Counted from the stretch's first letter, positions 1-6,852 are shown. The stretch: 11,333 nucleotides of DNA from a bacterium (GCA_021791345.1 JAJYWT010000236.1:1-11333), one strand, 5' to 3'. A program made the numbers and translations. Notes: a model not told the origin generated them from the letters alone.

Positions 1-2
1 TC

Positions 3-398
3 GGGTCGAAGCTCGGCGTCGCTGAGCGCTGGTTTCCCTCCAGCCAGGTACACCACGGTTGCGGTTGCCGACTGGTGGCGAAGCACAAGCTCGACAAGAT
101 GCTGGTGTGTGCGGTCACCGGGGAACTGGTCGACCGGGACGTCAACGCGGCCCAGAACCTCCGCGACTGGCCGGATCATGCCAGTTGTGGCTCAGTTGGA
201 GCCACGGCCCCGTTCGTTCTCGGGCCATCTCGGGATGGTACAGGCGACGGCTCGGATGCTCGGACGACCGGGCACCTGGGGAGTGGATGTAAGACCAGCG
301 CTTCGGCGCGGGCGGTTCGCGGTGAGGCCAGAACCGAACCCAGCAATGGGGGAGGAACCCCGCGAGGGGTGTCACCAGCAGTGGGCTCACTGGAGTTC
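3..398 (+). pseudogene. tnpB: TnpB (IS605/IS607 superfamily) C-terminal end, 5'-truncated by window, no stop of its own
   Basis: TnpB is the transposon-encoded, RNA-guided RuvC-like nuclease ancestral to Cas12. Only its C-terminal end is visible; the gene enters the window already in frame at base 3. The translated start GSKLGVAERWFPSSQ matches the conserved block before the zinc ribbon. It is followed by HHGCGC, then a CAVTG element, then the RuvC-III motif DRDVNAAQNLRDW at about 129-170, whose second Asp is the catalytic one. The zinc ribbon lacks the classic CxxC...CxxC spacing, but from memory this HHGCGC/CxxTG form occurs in an actinobacterial TnpB group, so I do not take it as decay. 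A low-complexity Gly/Arg/Thr tail follows. No stop occurs before the reading frame enters the oxidase gene. The end at ~398 is my estimate of the element's right end. No tnpA is in view. Confidence 0.8.
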
Positions 399-400
399 AC
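290..400 (+). ncRNA. Candidate 3' end of TnpB omega RNA (reRNA) and element right end
   Basis: TnpB elements make a guide RNA that overlaps the 3' end of tnpB and ends at the transposon right end; the flanking DNA then acts as guide. Two compact hairpins lie here. The first is a 5-bp stem at 357-361/366-370 with a GCGA (GNRA-type) loop. The second is a 5-bp stem at 379-383/388-392 with a GGCT loop, followed by GAGTTCAC up to base 400. A hairpin followed closely by a TTCA-type end resembles the end of the ISDra2 reRNA as I recall it. Homology to the oxidase becomes clear from about base 411. The 5' limit given is arbitrary, and the exact right end (about 393-411) is inferred. Confidence 0.35.
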
Positions 401-800
401 GCAGTGGCAACGGATCTGCCATCCCGATGATGCCCGCCAAGCGGTTGAACACGGTCTTGACGGCGTGATCGTATCCAACCATGGCGGGCGGCAGGTGGAT
501 GGAGCCAGGCCGGCCTTGGACTGCGTACCGGAGGTCGCCGCCGCGGCGCCCGGCCACCTGGTGCTCTTCGACTCGGGATTCCGGGGCGGGGCGGACATCA
601 TCAAGCCGCTGGCGCTGGGAGCCCGGGCCGTGCTGCTGGGCCGGCCCTTCGTCTATGGGTTGGCGGCTGGCGGTGGTGACGGGCTGCGCCACCTGTTGCG
701 CTGCCTGCTGGCCGACCTCGACCTGACCCTTGGTCTCAGCGGGATCGCCTCGGTGGATGAGCTGACGCGGGACTGCCTGGTGAGAGCCCGGCGCAGCTGA
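399..800 (+). pseudogene. FMN-dependent alpha-hydroxy-acid (lactate-type) oxidase, C-terminal fragment
   Basis: This is the C-terminal third of an FMN-dependent alpha-hydroxy-acid dehydrogenase/oxidase (lactate 2-monooxygenase, lactate oxidase, glycolate oxidase family), a TIM-barrel enzyme that oxidises 2-hydroxy acids to 2-oxo acids. Clear homology starts at ICHPDDA (about 414). SNHGGRQVDG follows and contains the active-site His and Arg. LFDSGFRGGADIIK and ALGARAVLLGRPFVYGL follow and form the FMN-phosphate site. The ending resembles lactate monooxygenase-type proteins. About 128 of roughly 380-400 residues remain. The FMN-contacting Lys of the usual LKGI block just upstream is replaced by unrelated residues (QWQRI), so the break lies at that point. 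The reading frame is continuous with tnpB upstream, but an enzyme lacking two thirds of the barrel cannot be active. The missing part may lie on the far side of the element. Confidence 0.85.
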
Positions 801-802
801 CG

Positions 803-854
803 CGTCGGCGACAGATCCCCAGGCCGGACCCGGATTCCGATGCCGTCGCCGACG
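803..854 (+). terminator. Long inverted repeat just after the oxidase stop
   Basis: A perfect 10-bp inverted repeat, CGTCGGCGAC at 803-812 and GTCGCCGACG at 845-854, encloses a 32-nt spacer. It begins two bases after the oxidase stop codon. The position suits a transcription terminator of the original oxidase gene. There is no T-tract, as is common in high-GC bacteria, and the loop is long for an intrinsic terminator. Confidence 0.4.
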
Positions 855-954
855 GATAAGAGGCAATCAGACCGTGGCCGGGCCGACCCTGCCCGCACCC
901 GCCGGACGGCGGCGGACCTCTTGGGCCACCAGATCAGCTGGCCTCTGCCAACGG

Positions 955-982
955 GGCACGGCACGGGCGGCTATGCCGTGCC
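955..982. terminator. Hairpin between convergent genes
   Basis: A perfect 9-bp stem, GGCACGGCA at 955-963 and TGCCGTGCC at 974-982, has a 10-nt loop. It sits in the 230-bp gap between the plus-strand oxidase fragment (ending 800) and the minus-strand aldo/keto reductase (ending 1031), so it could stop transcription from both sides. No T-tract follows on either strand. A second, smaller stem (CCCCCG/CGGGGG, 1034-1051) overlaps the last codons of the reductase. The rest of 801-1030 shows no gene. Confidence 0.45.
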
Positions 983-1030
983 ACGGGTGGCGCAGCCCAG
1001 AGGGCTCAGAAGGCCCGCTGAGTCGTGGGC

Positions 1031-2047
1031 CTACCCCCGACCGAGCGGGGGACTGGACCCGTACCGGTACCCGGCATCGGGATAGCGGGTGCCAGCGGCG
1101 CTGCCGGGCGGAAGCAGGCTGGAGAGGCGCTCCTGCTCCCCCGGCGTCAACACCACCTCGATCGCGGCCAGGTTCTCTTGAAGATTGGTCCTCCGTTTGG
1201 TTCCAGGGATGGGAACAACGTCCTGGCCCTGCGCCAGCAGCCATGCCAGAGCCAGCTGAGCGGGGGTGATCCCCTTCTCCTCCGCCACCCGCCGGACCAG
1301 ATCCACCAGGACCAGATTGCGCTGGAAGTTCTCACCCTCGAAGCGAGGATTGTGGCGCCGGAAGTCATCCTCCCCAAAGTCCTTGGCGGAGGTAATCTTG
1401 CCTGAGAGGAAGCCCCGCCCCAGGGGGCTGTAGGGGACGATCCCGATACCCAGGCGGCGGGCCACACCCAGCACCTCCTCCTCCAGATCGCGCGTCCACA
1501 AGGACCACTCGCTCTGCAGAGCCGAGATTGGATGGGTCCGAGCCGCCCTCTCCAGGGAGTCGGCGCTCGCCTCCGAGAGCCCCAGAAATCGGACCTTGCC
1601 CTCGTCCACCAGCTCGCCCATCGCCCCGACCGTCTCTTCGATGGGGACATGGGGATCCACGCGGTGCTGGTAATAGAGGTCGATGTAGTCGGTCTGGAGC
1701 CGCTCCAGTGACTCCTCACAGCATTGGCGGACGTATTCGGGCCGGCCGCACACATGAGTGTTGGACGTGGAGTCATGCACGATCCCGAACTTGGTCGCCA
1801 ACTTGACCCGAGGGCGGCGACCGCGGAGAAACCGACCGAGCAGCCGCTCGTTGTGCCCATCACCGTAGGCGTTGGCGGTGTCGAAGAAGTCGACTCCACT
1901 GTCGAACGCCGCTTCCAGCGTCGCCAGGGACTCACCCTCGTCAGCCTTCCCATACGACTGGGACATGCTCATGCAGCCGAGTCCCAGCGCAGAGACTGAA
2001 AGCCCCCGACGACCCAGGGTGCGATGGGGTAAGTGGTTAACGGTCAT
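1031..2047 (-). CDS. Aldo/keto reductase, AKR13-like
   Basis: This is a cytosolic NADPH-dependent aldo/keto reductase of 338 residues, a normal family length, that reduces aldehydes or ketones; the natural substrate cannot be told. The N-terminal [16 protein letters not shown] strand is followed by the full catalytic tetrad: Asp56 and Tyr61 in DTANAYGDG, Lys86 in LATKFG, and His128 in YYQHRVDP. The HRVDP form is typical of the AKR13/YakC-like group. The cofactor-binding end is [17 protein letters not shown] (about 279-295). I chose the ATG at 2047 because family homology starts just after it; an in-frame GTG at 2116 would add 23 residues unlike the family. The C-terminus carries a short non-family tail after RYPDAG. 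It lies downstream of the glycosylase gene on the same strand, 117 bp away. Confidence 0.9.
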   Translation of the reverse strand: MTVNHLPHRTLGRRGLSVSALGLGCMSMSQSYGKADEGESLATLEAAFDSGVDFFDTANAYGDGHNERLLGRFLRGRRPRVKLATKFGIVHDSTSNTHVCGRPEYVRQCCEESLERLQTDYIDLYYQHRVDPHVPIEETVGAMGELVDEGKVRFLGLSEASADSLERAARTHPISALQSEWSLWTRDLEEEVLGVARRLGIGIVPYSPLGRGFLSGKITSAKDFGEDDFRRHNPRFEGENFQRNLVLVDLVRRVAEEKGITPAQLALAWLLAQGQDVVPIPGTKRRTNLQENLAAIEVVLTPGEQERLSSLLPPGSAAGTRYPDAGYRYGSSPPLGRG

Positions 2048-2053
2048 CGGTCC

Positions 2054-2059
2054 AATGTA
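2054..2059 (-). promoter_or_regulatory. Possible -10 element for a leaderless aldo/keto reductase transcript
   Basis: On the minus strand a TACATT hexamer (TAnnnT pattern) ends six bases before the chosen ATG at 2047, and there is no good Shine-Dalgarno sequence. This spacing is what leaderless transcripts in actinobacteria and Deinococcus show. No convincing -35 is seen. It would make the reductase independent of the upstream glycosylase gene. Confidence 0.25.
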
Positions 2060-2164
2060 GCGCACACCCACCGGCGCACGGCCGAACAAGGGGAGGCCCC
2101 ATCGACGGTGCTCCACCAGGCCCAGTTCGAACGGCTCGGCCGACGCCGCAGCTTTGGCCTGGGG

Positions 2165-3037
2165 TCAACGCAGCAGACGTGACATCCTGCGATCGGCCAG
2201 GATCCGCCCACCGGTCTGGCACTGCGGGCAGTAGAAGAGTGCCCGTTGCGCGTAGCTGACCTGGCGGACCTGGTCGTGACACTCCGGGCAGGTCAGTCCC
2301 GCCCGGCCATGCACCTTGAATGCCTCCCTCCGATGGCGGGTCGGGGCCTCGCCGGCGGCGCCGAGCGCCCCGTCGGTCGCCTCCTTCAGCACCGCGACGA
2401 CGGCCGAGTGCAGGGCGGCGCGTTGGTCGGCTTTGAGCCGGCCGGTCAACTGAAAGGGCGACAGGCGCGCCCGATGCAGGATCTCGTCGGAATAGGCATT
2501 GCCGATCCCGGCGATGCGACGCTGGTCAGTGAGAGCCGCCTTCAGAGTTGCGTTGCCATGAGCGATCGCCTGCTCAAACCGGGGCAGAGAGAAGTCCGCG
2601 GCGAGGGGGTCCGGACCCAGGGTGGCGACCCCCGGAACCAGCGTCGGTGACTGAGTCACCCACAGGCCCAGCCGCTTCTCGGTGCCGGGCTCGACCACCT
2701 CGAGCGCCAGGTCGGGTGTCACCCCAAGGTCTGGGGCAAGCAGGAGGCGCAGGGCGGCTCCCGACCGGCGAGTGGGCCCGACGGCGGTTGGCGCCGCCGT
2801 CCGGAGCCACCCGCCCCGGGCGAGGTGGATCACCAACCAGAGATCTCCGAAGTCGATCCCCAACTGCTTGCCGAAGCGGGCGACTCGCGCCACTCGGCGG
2901 CTCTCGAGGTCCGCCAGCTTCGGATCGACGGTCTTCAAGGCGGCGAAGGAGAACAGCTGGCACCGGGTGACGACCCGGCCGCCCAGGCGGACGGTCAGCG
3001 CCGTGGCGAGCGCCTCTACTTCTGGCAATTCGGGCAT
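2165..3037 (-). CDS. Fpg/Nei-family DNA glycosylase/AP lyase
   Basis: This is a base-excision repair enzyme of the formamidopyrimidine-DNA glycosylase/endonuclease VIII family (290 residues), which removes oxidised bases and cuts the abasic strand. The N-terminus MPELPEVE gives the catalytic Pro2 and Glu3, which fixes the start at the ATG at 3037; a TTG further upstream would bury Pro2. Lys57 in ARFGKQL matches the conserved catalytic lysine. LTDQRRIAGIGNAYSDEIL (about 169-187) is the helix-two-turn-helix with Asn180. The C-terminal zinc finger has Cys250, Cys253, Cys270 and Cys273, with Arg265 in AQRALFYC. The HLARGGWLR block instead of HLGMxG marks an actinobacterial subgroup, so substrate preference may differ from classical MutM; I therefore give no symbol. 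It is divergent from the SIS gene. Confidence 0.9.
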   Translation of the reverse strand: MPELPEVEALATALTVRLGGRVVTRCQLFSFAALKTVDPKLADLESRRVARVARFGKQLGIDFGDLWLVIHLARGGWLRTAAPTAVGPTRRSGAALRLLLAPDLGVTPDLALEVVEPGTEKRLGLWVTQSPTLVPGVATLGPDPLAADFSLPRFEQAIAHGNATLKAALTDQRRIAGIGNAYSDEILHRARLSPFQLTGRLKADQRAALHSAVVAVLKEATDGALGAAGEAPTRHRREAFKVHGRAGLTCPECHDQVRQVSYAQRALFYCPQCQTGGRILADRRMSRLLR

Positions 3038-3151
3038 GAGCGGAGCGAGCGCAATCTCCAACGCAGTCGGTATCGAGGCCTCCTATACTGACGCCCTGCC
3101 CGAAGCCGTGAGCCCCGGCGGGCCACTGGGATTCATCCATCGGGGGAGCTG
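3038..3151. promoter_or_regulatory. Divergent promoter region between glycosylase and SIS genes
   Basis: This 114-bp gap must hold the start sites for both divergent genes. On the plus strand TATACT at 3084-3089 is a good -10 hexamer; I see no clear -35 at 16-18 bp. The same A/T-rich spot reads TATAGG on the minus strand and could serve the glycosylase. A strong GGGGGAG Shine-Dalgarno sequence at 3142-3148 lies only three bases before the SIS ATG, which is a short spacing. Confidence 0.4.
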
Positions 3152-4159
3152 ATGACGCTGGCACACTTCGCATTCGACGACCAAGTGAAGTCCCAGGCGG
3201 ACGCGGTGGCGGCGGCGATGGGTGCGGAGATGGAGGTCCGGCTTGACCCTTCCCGCCCCATCCTGTTCTCGGGAATCGGGACGTCGCTGCACGCCTGCCG
3301 GGTCGCCGCCTACTGGGTGGCCGAGCTGTCCGGGGGAACCCTGCGCCCGTTGGCCGTCGAGGCCCACGAGCTGGCGCTGCATGGGCGGTTCCGACCCCAG
3401 GACCAGTTGGTGGTGGTCTCCCATCGGGGCACCAAGCGCTTCCCCAACGAGCTCCTGGCCAGGGCCGGTGCCGCCGGAGCCACGACGATCCTGGTGACCG
3501 GCCTGGGAGCCCCTCATCCGCGGGCCGAATTCGTCTTGCGGACCTGCCCCGACGAGAGCGCCAGCACCCACACGGTCTCCTACGTCACCGCCCTGGCCGT
3601 GCTGGGACGCCTGGTCGCGACCTCTCTGCAGGACCGCGACTTCGCGGACCACCTGACGCAGATTCCCACCGCCATGCGCGAGACCCTGGCCCAGCCTCCT
3701 CCGACCGGTATCCCTCCCCGCCTCATCAACCGCGAGCCCATCCTGATCACGGGCTTCGGAATCGACGAGATCACTGCCGACGAGGCTGCCCTGAAGTTCA
3801 AGGAGGGGGCTTACCTGTACGCCGAGGGGATGTCGCAGGAGCTCGCCCTCCACGGCACCCCCGCGGTCTTCGACCCCAGAATGGCGGCGATCCTGATCCA
3901 GCCCGGGCGTGACGATGGCGGGCGCGCCCCGGAGCTCAGGGCACTGCTCGAGAAGCTAGGGGTCATGGTGCTCAGCTGCGGGACGGAGTCCGCCGATCTG
4001 GGATTCGCCACCACCGGCTACCTGCTGCGACCGTTCGTTGCGATCATCCCCCTCCAGCGGCTGGTGGGCGAGCTGGCCCGACGGCGTGGCTCCAACCCGG
4101 ACACGACCCGCGGCGACGTGGAACCCTGGAAGTCGGCGATCCCAAGCGTGCACCTCTGA
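3152..4159 (+). CDS. Stand-alone SIS-domain protein, GlmS isomerase-like
   Basis: This 335-residue protein has two sugar-isomerase (SIS) domains and resembles the isomerase half of glucosamine-6-phosphate synthase (GlmS) without the glutaminase domain. SIS domain 1 has the GIGTSLHAC loop (41-49), SHRGTK (90-95) and ESASTHTVSYVTAL (135-148). Domain 2 has ALKFKEGAYLYAEG and LALHGTP. The residues matching E. coli GlmS Lys485, Glu488, His504 and the Schiff-base Lys603 appear to be Lys215, Glu218, His234 and Lys327 (in EPWKSAI). The phosphate loop SQSGET of GlmS is replaced by SHRGTK, so the ligand may differ. Without an ammonia channel partner, an amino-sugar-phosphate deaminase or aldose/ketose isomerase role is more likely than synthase. 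It lies 190 bp from, and convergent with, the membrane-protein gene; the link to the nearby sugar transporter is inference. Confidence 0.85.
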   Translation: MTLAHFAFDDQVKSQADAVAAAMGAEMEVRLDPSRPILFSGIGTSLHACRVAAYWVAELSGGTLRPLAVEAHELALHGRFRPQDQLVVVSHRGTKRFPNELLARAGAAGATTILVTGLGAPHPRAEFVLRTCPDESASTHTVSYVTALAVLGRLVATSLQDRDFADHLTQIPTAMRETLAQPPPTGIPPRLINREPILITGFGIDEITADEAALKFKEGAYLYAEGMSQELALHGTPAVFDPRMAAILIQPGRDDGGRAPELRALLEKLGVMVLSCGTESADLGFATTGYLLRPFVAIIPLQRLVGELARRRGSNPDTTRGDVEPWKSAIPSVHL

Positions 4160-4200
4160 CCCTTCCGTTCCGGCCAGCGCCCGCGGCATTTCGATAGCAA

Positions 4201-4243
4201 CGGTCCAGGAGCGCCGTGGGCGGAGTCTCCCCCGCTCCGACCG
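4201..4243. terminator. Interrupted hairpin between convergent genes
   Basis: Nested arms CGGT/ACCG (4201-4204/4240-4243) and GGAGCG/CGCTCC (4208-4213/4233-4238) form an interrupted stem in the 189-bp gap between the SIS gene (+) and the membrane-protein gene (-). A smaller GGGA-CCG-TCCC stem lies near 4257-4267. No T-tract is present. The rest of the gap shows no gene. Confidence 0.3.
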
Positions 4244-4348
4244 CAGCCAGGGGCAGGGACCGTCCCGCCGCCTCCTCCCCCTTCCCCGGCCGGGCCGAAG
4301 TAGGAGCCGGGTGCAGAAGCCATCAGTGGCCCACAGCTGGTTCGGCCG

Positions 4349-5326
4349 TCAGCCGAGAAGCCGCCGGATGTGGTACTTGCGCTTGGCGTAGAGATAGGCG
4401 CCCGCGCCGGCCACGGTCGCCACCCCCTGGCCGCCGGCCCGCTGCATCAAGGCGACCGCGGTCGCGACTGCGGGTGGCAGGCCGGCCACGATCAGCACGC
4501 CCGCCAGGGTGGCCTCCGAGGCCCCCAGGCCGCCGGGAATCAGGCTGATCGCACCGCTGATGCTGCCGACCGCGTACACCGAAGCCGCCTCCGGCCAGGT
4601 CAAAGCCCCGGGCGCGAGAGCCTGCGCCACCAGCCAGAAGACCGTGGTCATGGCCGCGACCTGGGCCAGCCCGATGAGCGACCAACCGAGGGTGTCGGGC
4701 CGCTGCAGCAGCTGCACGGTCTCCGCGTGCAGCTCGTCCAGCGGGCCCAGCAGCCGCCGCACCCCCAGGATCTTCCCGCCCACCGTGTGGAGCGCGTGGA
4801 ACAGCGGGGGCAGCGTCAGCACCGATATGGCGGCGGCGGCCACCACCGCCGCCGCAATCGGGATCACCGGGCTGATGTGGAACTCGAACAGCCCGGGGAC
4901 CGCCACCACCACCAGCAGCAGTCCGTAGATGAGCTCCTGCACCGTCACCGTCGCCAGCACGTCCCCAAAGGAGGTGTCGGTTTCGCGCGCCGCCAGCACC
5001 ACCCGGGTCAGCTCGCCCAGCGGCAGCAGGGTGGTCACCTGGCCCGCCAGGTTGAGTGCCACCGTCTCCCCCATCGGCAGGTGCGCGCCCACGTCCCGCA
5101 GCAGGAACTGCCAGCGCACTCCCTGCATCACGTAGTAGGCCAGCGAGCACACCACGATCGGAGGGATCAGGATCAGATCGAAGTGGGTGAGCGCCCGGCC
5201 CAATTCGCCGGGGTTGATCACCACTATGAGGGCGGCGAGCCCGACCACGCCGACCCCGCCCGCCAGCCAGGTCACCCGGCTCCGGCGCCGTCTCTCCCCG
5301 CGCTCGGCGGTCATCTCACTCGTCAT
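4349..5326 (-). CDS. LPG_synthase_TM (YbhN/UPF0104-like) integral membrane protein
   Basis: This is a 325-residue polytopic membrane protein of the lysylphosphatidylglycerol synthase transmembrane family (YbhN/UPF0104/AglD2-like flippase-type proteins). After a basic N-terminus (ERRRRSR) hydrophobic segments occur near residues 18-37, 52-70, 122-146, 151-176, 212-238 and 248-295. Family hallmarks are MQGVRWQFLLR (67-77), LPLGELTR (101-108) and IPGGLGASEATLAG (263-276). The catalytic MprF aminoacyl-transferase domain is absent, so lipid lysinylation is not expected. The family is thought to move lipid-linked or polyisoprenoid substrates; the actual substrate here is unknown. The ATG at 5326 starts 21 bp after the MFS stop on the same strand, so the two are very likely cotranscribed. 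A second in-frame ATG at 5314 is possible. Confidence 0.85.
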   Translation of the reverse strand: MTSEMTAERGERRRRSRVTWLAGGVGVVGLAALIVVINPGELGRALTHFDLILIPPIVVCSLAYYVMQGVRWQFLLRDVGAHLPMGETVALNLAGQVTTLLPLGELTRVVLAARETDTSFGDVLATVTVQELIYGLLLVVVAVPGLFEFHISPVIPIAAAVVAAAAISVLTLPPLFHALHTVGGKILGVRRLLGPLDELHAETVQLLQRPDTLGWSLIGLAQVAAMTTVFWLVAQALAPGALTWPEAASVYAVGSISGAISLIPGGLGASEATLAGVLIVAGLPPAVATAVALMQRAGGQGVATVAGAGAYLYAKRKYHIRRLLG

Positions 5327-5347
5327 CTGCCAACCGACAGTAGGGGT

Positions 5348-6670
5348 TCACCCAAGTGCAGCACCTCCGGGATCGAACTCCATCCTCCGCTGCCCCCACA
5401 GGATCCCGCCGAAACCGATGACGGGGAGCAGCAGCAGCAGCGCCATGCCGCGGTATCCGGTGATGGGGATCAGCACCCCCAGCACCGCCGGCACCACGAT
5501 TGAGGAGGAGTTGCTCACCGCCAGCAGAGCGGCGTTGGCGCCCGCCAGTCCCCCCGGCGCCGCGCTGGCCGCGACCTGAGCGAGCACGATCGGGAACGTG
5601 AGTCCGTGCGGGACTCCCAAGACCCCCATCGCCAGCAGCAGCATGCCGAACCCATGGCCGGCGGCCAGCAGCAGCAGGCCGACCGCGGTGAGGCCACCAG
5701 AACCCAGCAGCAACGGGATCTTGTGGGTGATCGGGGCCTGCCAGGCCACCATCGCCCTGGCTCCCAGCGAGGTCACGAAGAAGCAGCTGAACCCGAGCTG
5801 GGCCTGCTCGGGAGTTACCCCGAAGGCGATCCTCGCCATCACTGCGCCGAAGACGGTGATGGCCGCAAAGGGGATCGAGTACAGCAGCTGCCCGTTCACC
5901 GCCAACCGCCATCCGGGGTTTCCCAGCGGACTTCTGCGCAGGGCCGCCAGCCCGCGGCTCCGCAGCGGCACGGTTGTTCTGGCCCGTGCAGAGTCACTGC
6001 CCATGCCCGCCGCCGCGGCTGCGGCGCCGGCACGCTCGCGGCCCAGCAGCACCAGAGCGGCGACCCCCAGGCAGGGTAGGACCAGAAAGACCAGGTAGGG
6101 GCTGCGCACGTTCTGGTGCGCCAGCCCCAGAACGCCCGACTCCAACAGCGGGCCAACCGCCAGGCTCCCGCTCAGGGTCAGCGTGAACAGAGCCAGGGCC
6201 CGCTCTCGCGCGGCGGCCTCAACCTGCCCGATCGCGGTCGCCAGAGCCGGAAACACCACGCCACCCCCGAGGCCCAGGAGCAGGGCGCCCAGTCCCAGGA
6301 CCCAGAAGCTGTGGGCGGTGCCCAGCAGCAGAAGCGACGGGACCAACAGGGCGATCCCACCAGCGGCGGCCAGCCGGCTGCGATCCACCGGCACTCTGCT
6401 CGCGACCGCCGCGTTGACCACCACCGTCACCACCGCCGCCGCCGCCGCCAGGCCCCCGATCGCGCCCACCTGAAGTCCCAGCGCATCATGGGCGAGCAGG
6501 GAAAACGTGGTGAGCGCCATGTTCTGAGTTGCCCGAAAGCAGGCTGCGGCCACCAGCAGGCCGACCACCACCAGCCAGGGCCGTCGACGAAACCCCCGCC
6601 AGCCGGTCGCCGCGGCTTTCTGGTGAGACGGCGCCCCGGAATCGGCCGGCTCCGGCAGGTGACGCGTCAC
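5348..6670 (-). CDS. MFS transporter
   Basis: This is a major facilitator superfamily permease of about 440 residues with around 12 hydrophobic segments in two halves. A polar, charged middle loop (ERAGAAAA...RARTTVPLRSRGLAAL region) separates them. The typical MFS inter-helix motif is weak (ASRVPVDRSRLAAAGG after TM2-3), and the fourth to fifth helix region is very Gly-rich. I chose the GTG at 6670 over a TTG at 6727 because a good GGGGAG Shine-Dalgarno sequence sits seven bases before it (6678-6683). The added 19 residues from the TTG look unlike an MFS N-terminus. The substrate cannot be told; a drug or metabolite exporter is the default guess. It is followed at 21 bp by the LPG_synthase_TM gene and preceded by a ROK regulator gene. 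Confidence 0.85.
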   Translation of the reverse strand: MTRHLPEPADSGAPSHQKAAATGWRGFRRRPWLVVVGLLVAAACFRATQNMALTTFSLLAHDALGLQVGAIGGLAAAAAVVTVVVNAAVASRVPVDRSRLAAAGGIALLVPSLLLLGTAHSFWVLGLGALLLGLGGGVVFPALATAIGQVEAAARERALALFTLTLSGSLAVGPLLESGVLGLAHQNVRSPYLVFLVLPCLGVAALVLLGRERAGAAAAAAGMGSDSARARTTVPLRSRGLAALRRSPLGNPGWRLAVNGQLLYSIPFAAITVFGAVMARIAFGVTPEQAQLGFSCFFVTSLGARAMVAWQAPITHKIPLLLGSGGLTAVGLLLLAAGHGFGMLLLAMGVLGVPHGLTFPIVLAQVAASAAPGGLAGANAALLAVSNSSSIVVPAVLGVLIPITGYRGMALLLLLPVIGFGGILWGQRRMEFDPGGAALG

Positions 6671-6715
6671 TGATCTTCTCCCCTTGGGCGCTGCCGCGGA
6701 CCCCAACCGCGCAGC

Positions 6716-6743
6716 CGCCGATCGCAACCACTTGGAATCGGCG
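6716..6743. promoter_or_regulatory. Inverted repeat, candidate operator in front of the MFS gene
   Basis: A perfect 7-bp inverted repeat, CGCCGAT at 6716-6722 and ATCGGCG at 6737-6743, has a 14-bp spacer. The arm centres are 21 bp apart, two helical turns. It covers the proposed -10 and spacer of the promoter listed next, so a bound dimer would block it. It could instead be a weak terminator for the ROK gene ending at 6853. Confidence 0.35.
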
Positions 6744-6750
6744 CGGTCAA
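6721..6750 (-). promoter_or_regulatory. Candidate promoter of the MFS-LPG_synthase_TM pair
   Basis: On the minus strand TTGACC (6745-6750) matches the -35 consensus at five of six positions. It is followed after 18 bp by TGCGAT (6721-6726), a weak -10 with three of six matches. The site is about 50 bp before the GTG start at 6670, giving a leader that includes the GGGGAG ribosome-binding site. The rest of the 182-bp gap (6671-6852) shows no gene. Confidence 0.35.
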
Positions 6751-6852
6751 CCGGTGGCAGCCGATCCGCGCGAGCCGTACCAGACGCCTCACGTCCAACT
6801 TTAAGGCCCGCCGACCGCAGGACCCGCCCAGCCGCGGGGCGCCCCAGCGCTG

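Noticed and set aside
51..120. Decay of the TnpB zinc ribbon, since the classic CxxC pairs are missing.
   Set aside because: The HHGCGC...CxxTG form precedes an intact DRDVNAAQNL motif and matches a TnpB variant I recall from actinobacteria, so it is better explained as a subfamily trait.
75..800. Reading the TnpB-oxidase frame from the GTG at 75 as one functional 241-residue protein.
   Set aside because: The TnpB homology continues upstream of 75 to the window edge, and the oxidase part lacks two thirds of its barrel, so this start and a working enzyme are both unlikely.
1061..1070. Palindrome GTACCGGTAC near the end of the aldo/keto reductase gene.
   Set aside because: It lies inside coding sequence, is only 10 bp, and does not extend; chance in this composition is sufficient.
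3083..3853. A 256-codon minus-strand open frame opposite the SIS gene.
   Set aside because: The plus-strand frame has clear SIS-domain motifs; the minus frame is Gly/Gln/Arg-rich and runs through the divergent promoter region.
4370..5503. A 377-codon plus-strand open frame opposite the LPG_synthase_TM and MFS genes.
   Set aside because: Its composition is Gln/His/Arg-rich and it lies across two recognisable membrane-protein genes on the other strand; no ribosome-binding site or homology supports it.
6836..6845. Palindrome GGGGCGCCCC downstream of the ROK gene as a terminator.
   Set aside because: It has no loop, so it cannot form a stable intramolecular hairpin of useful length, and such strings are common at this GC content.
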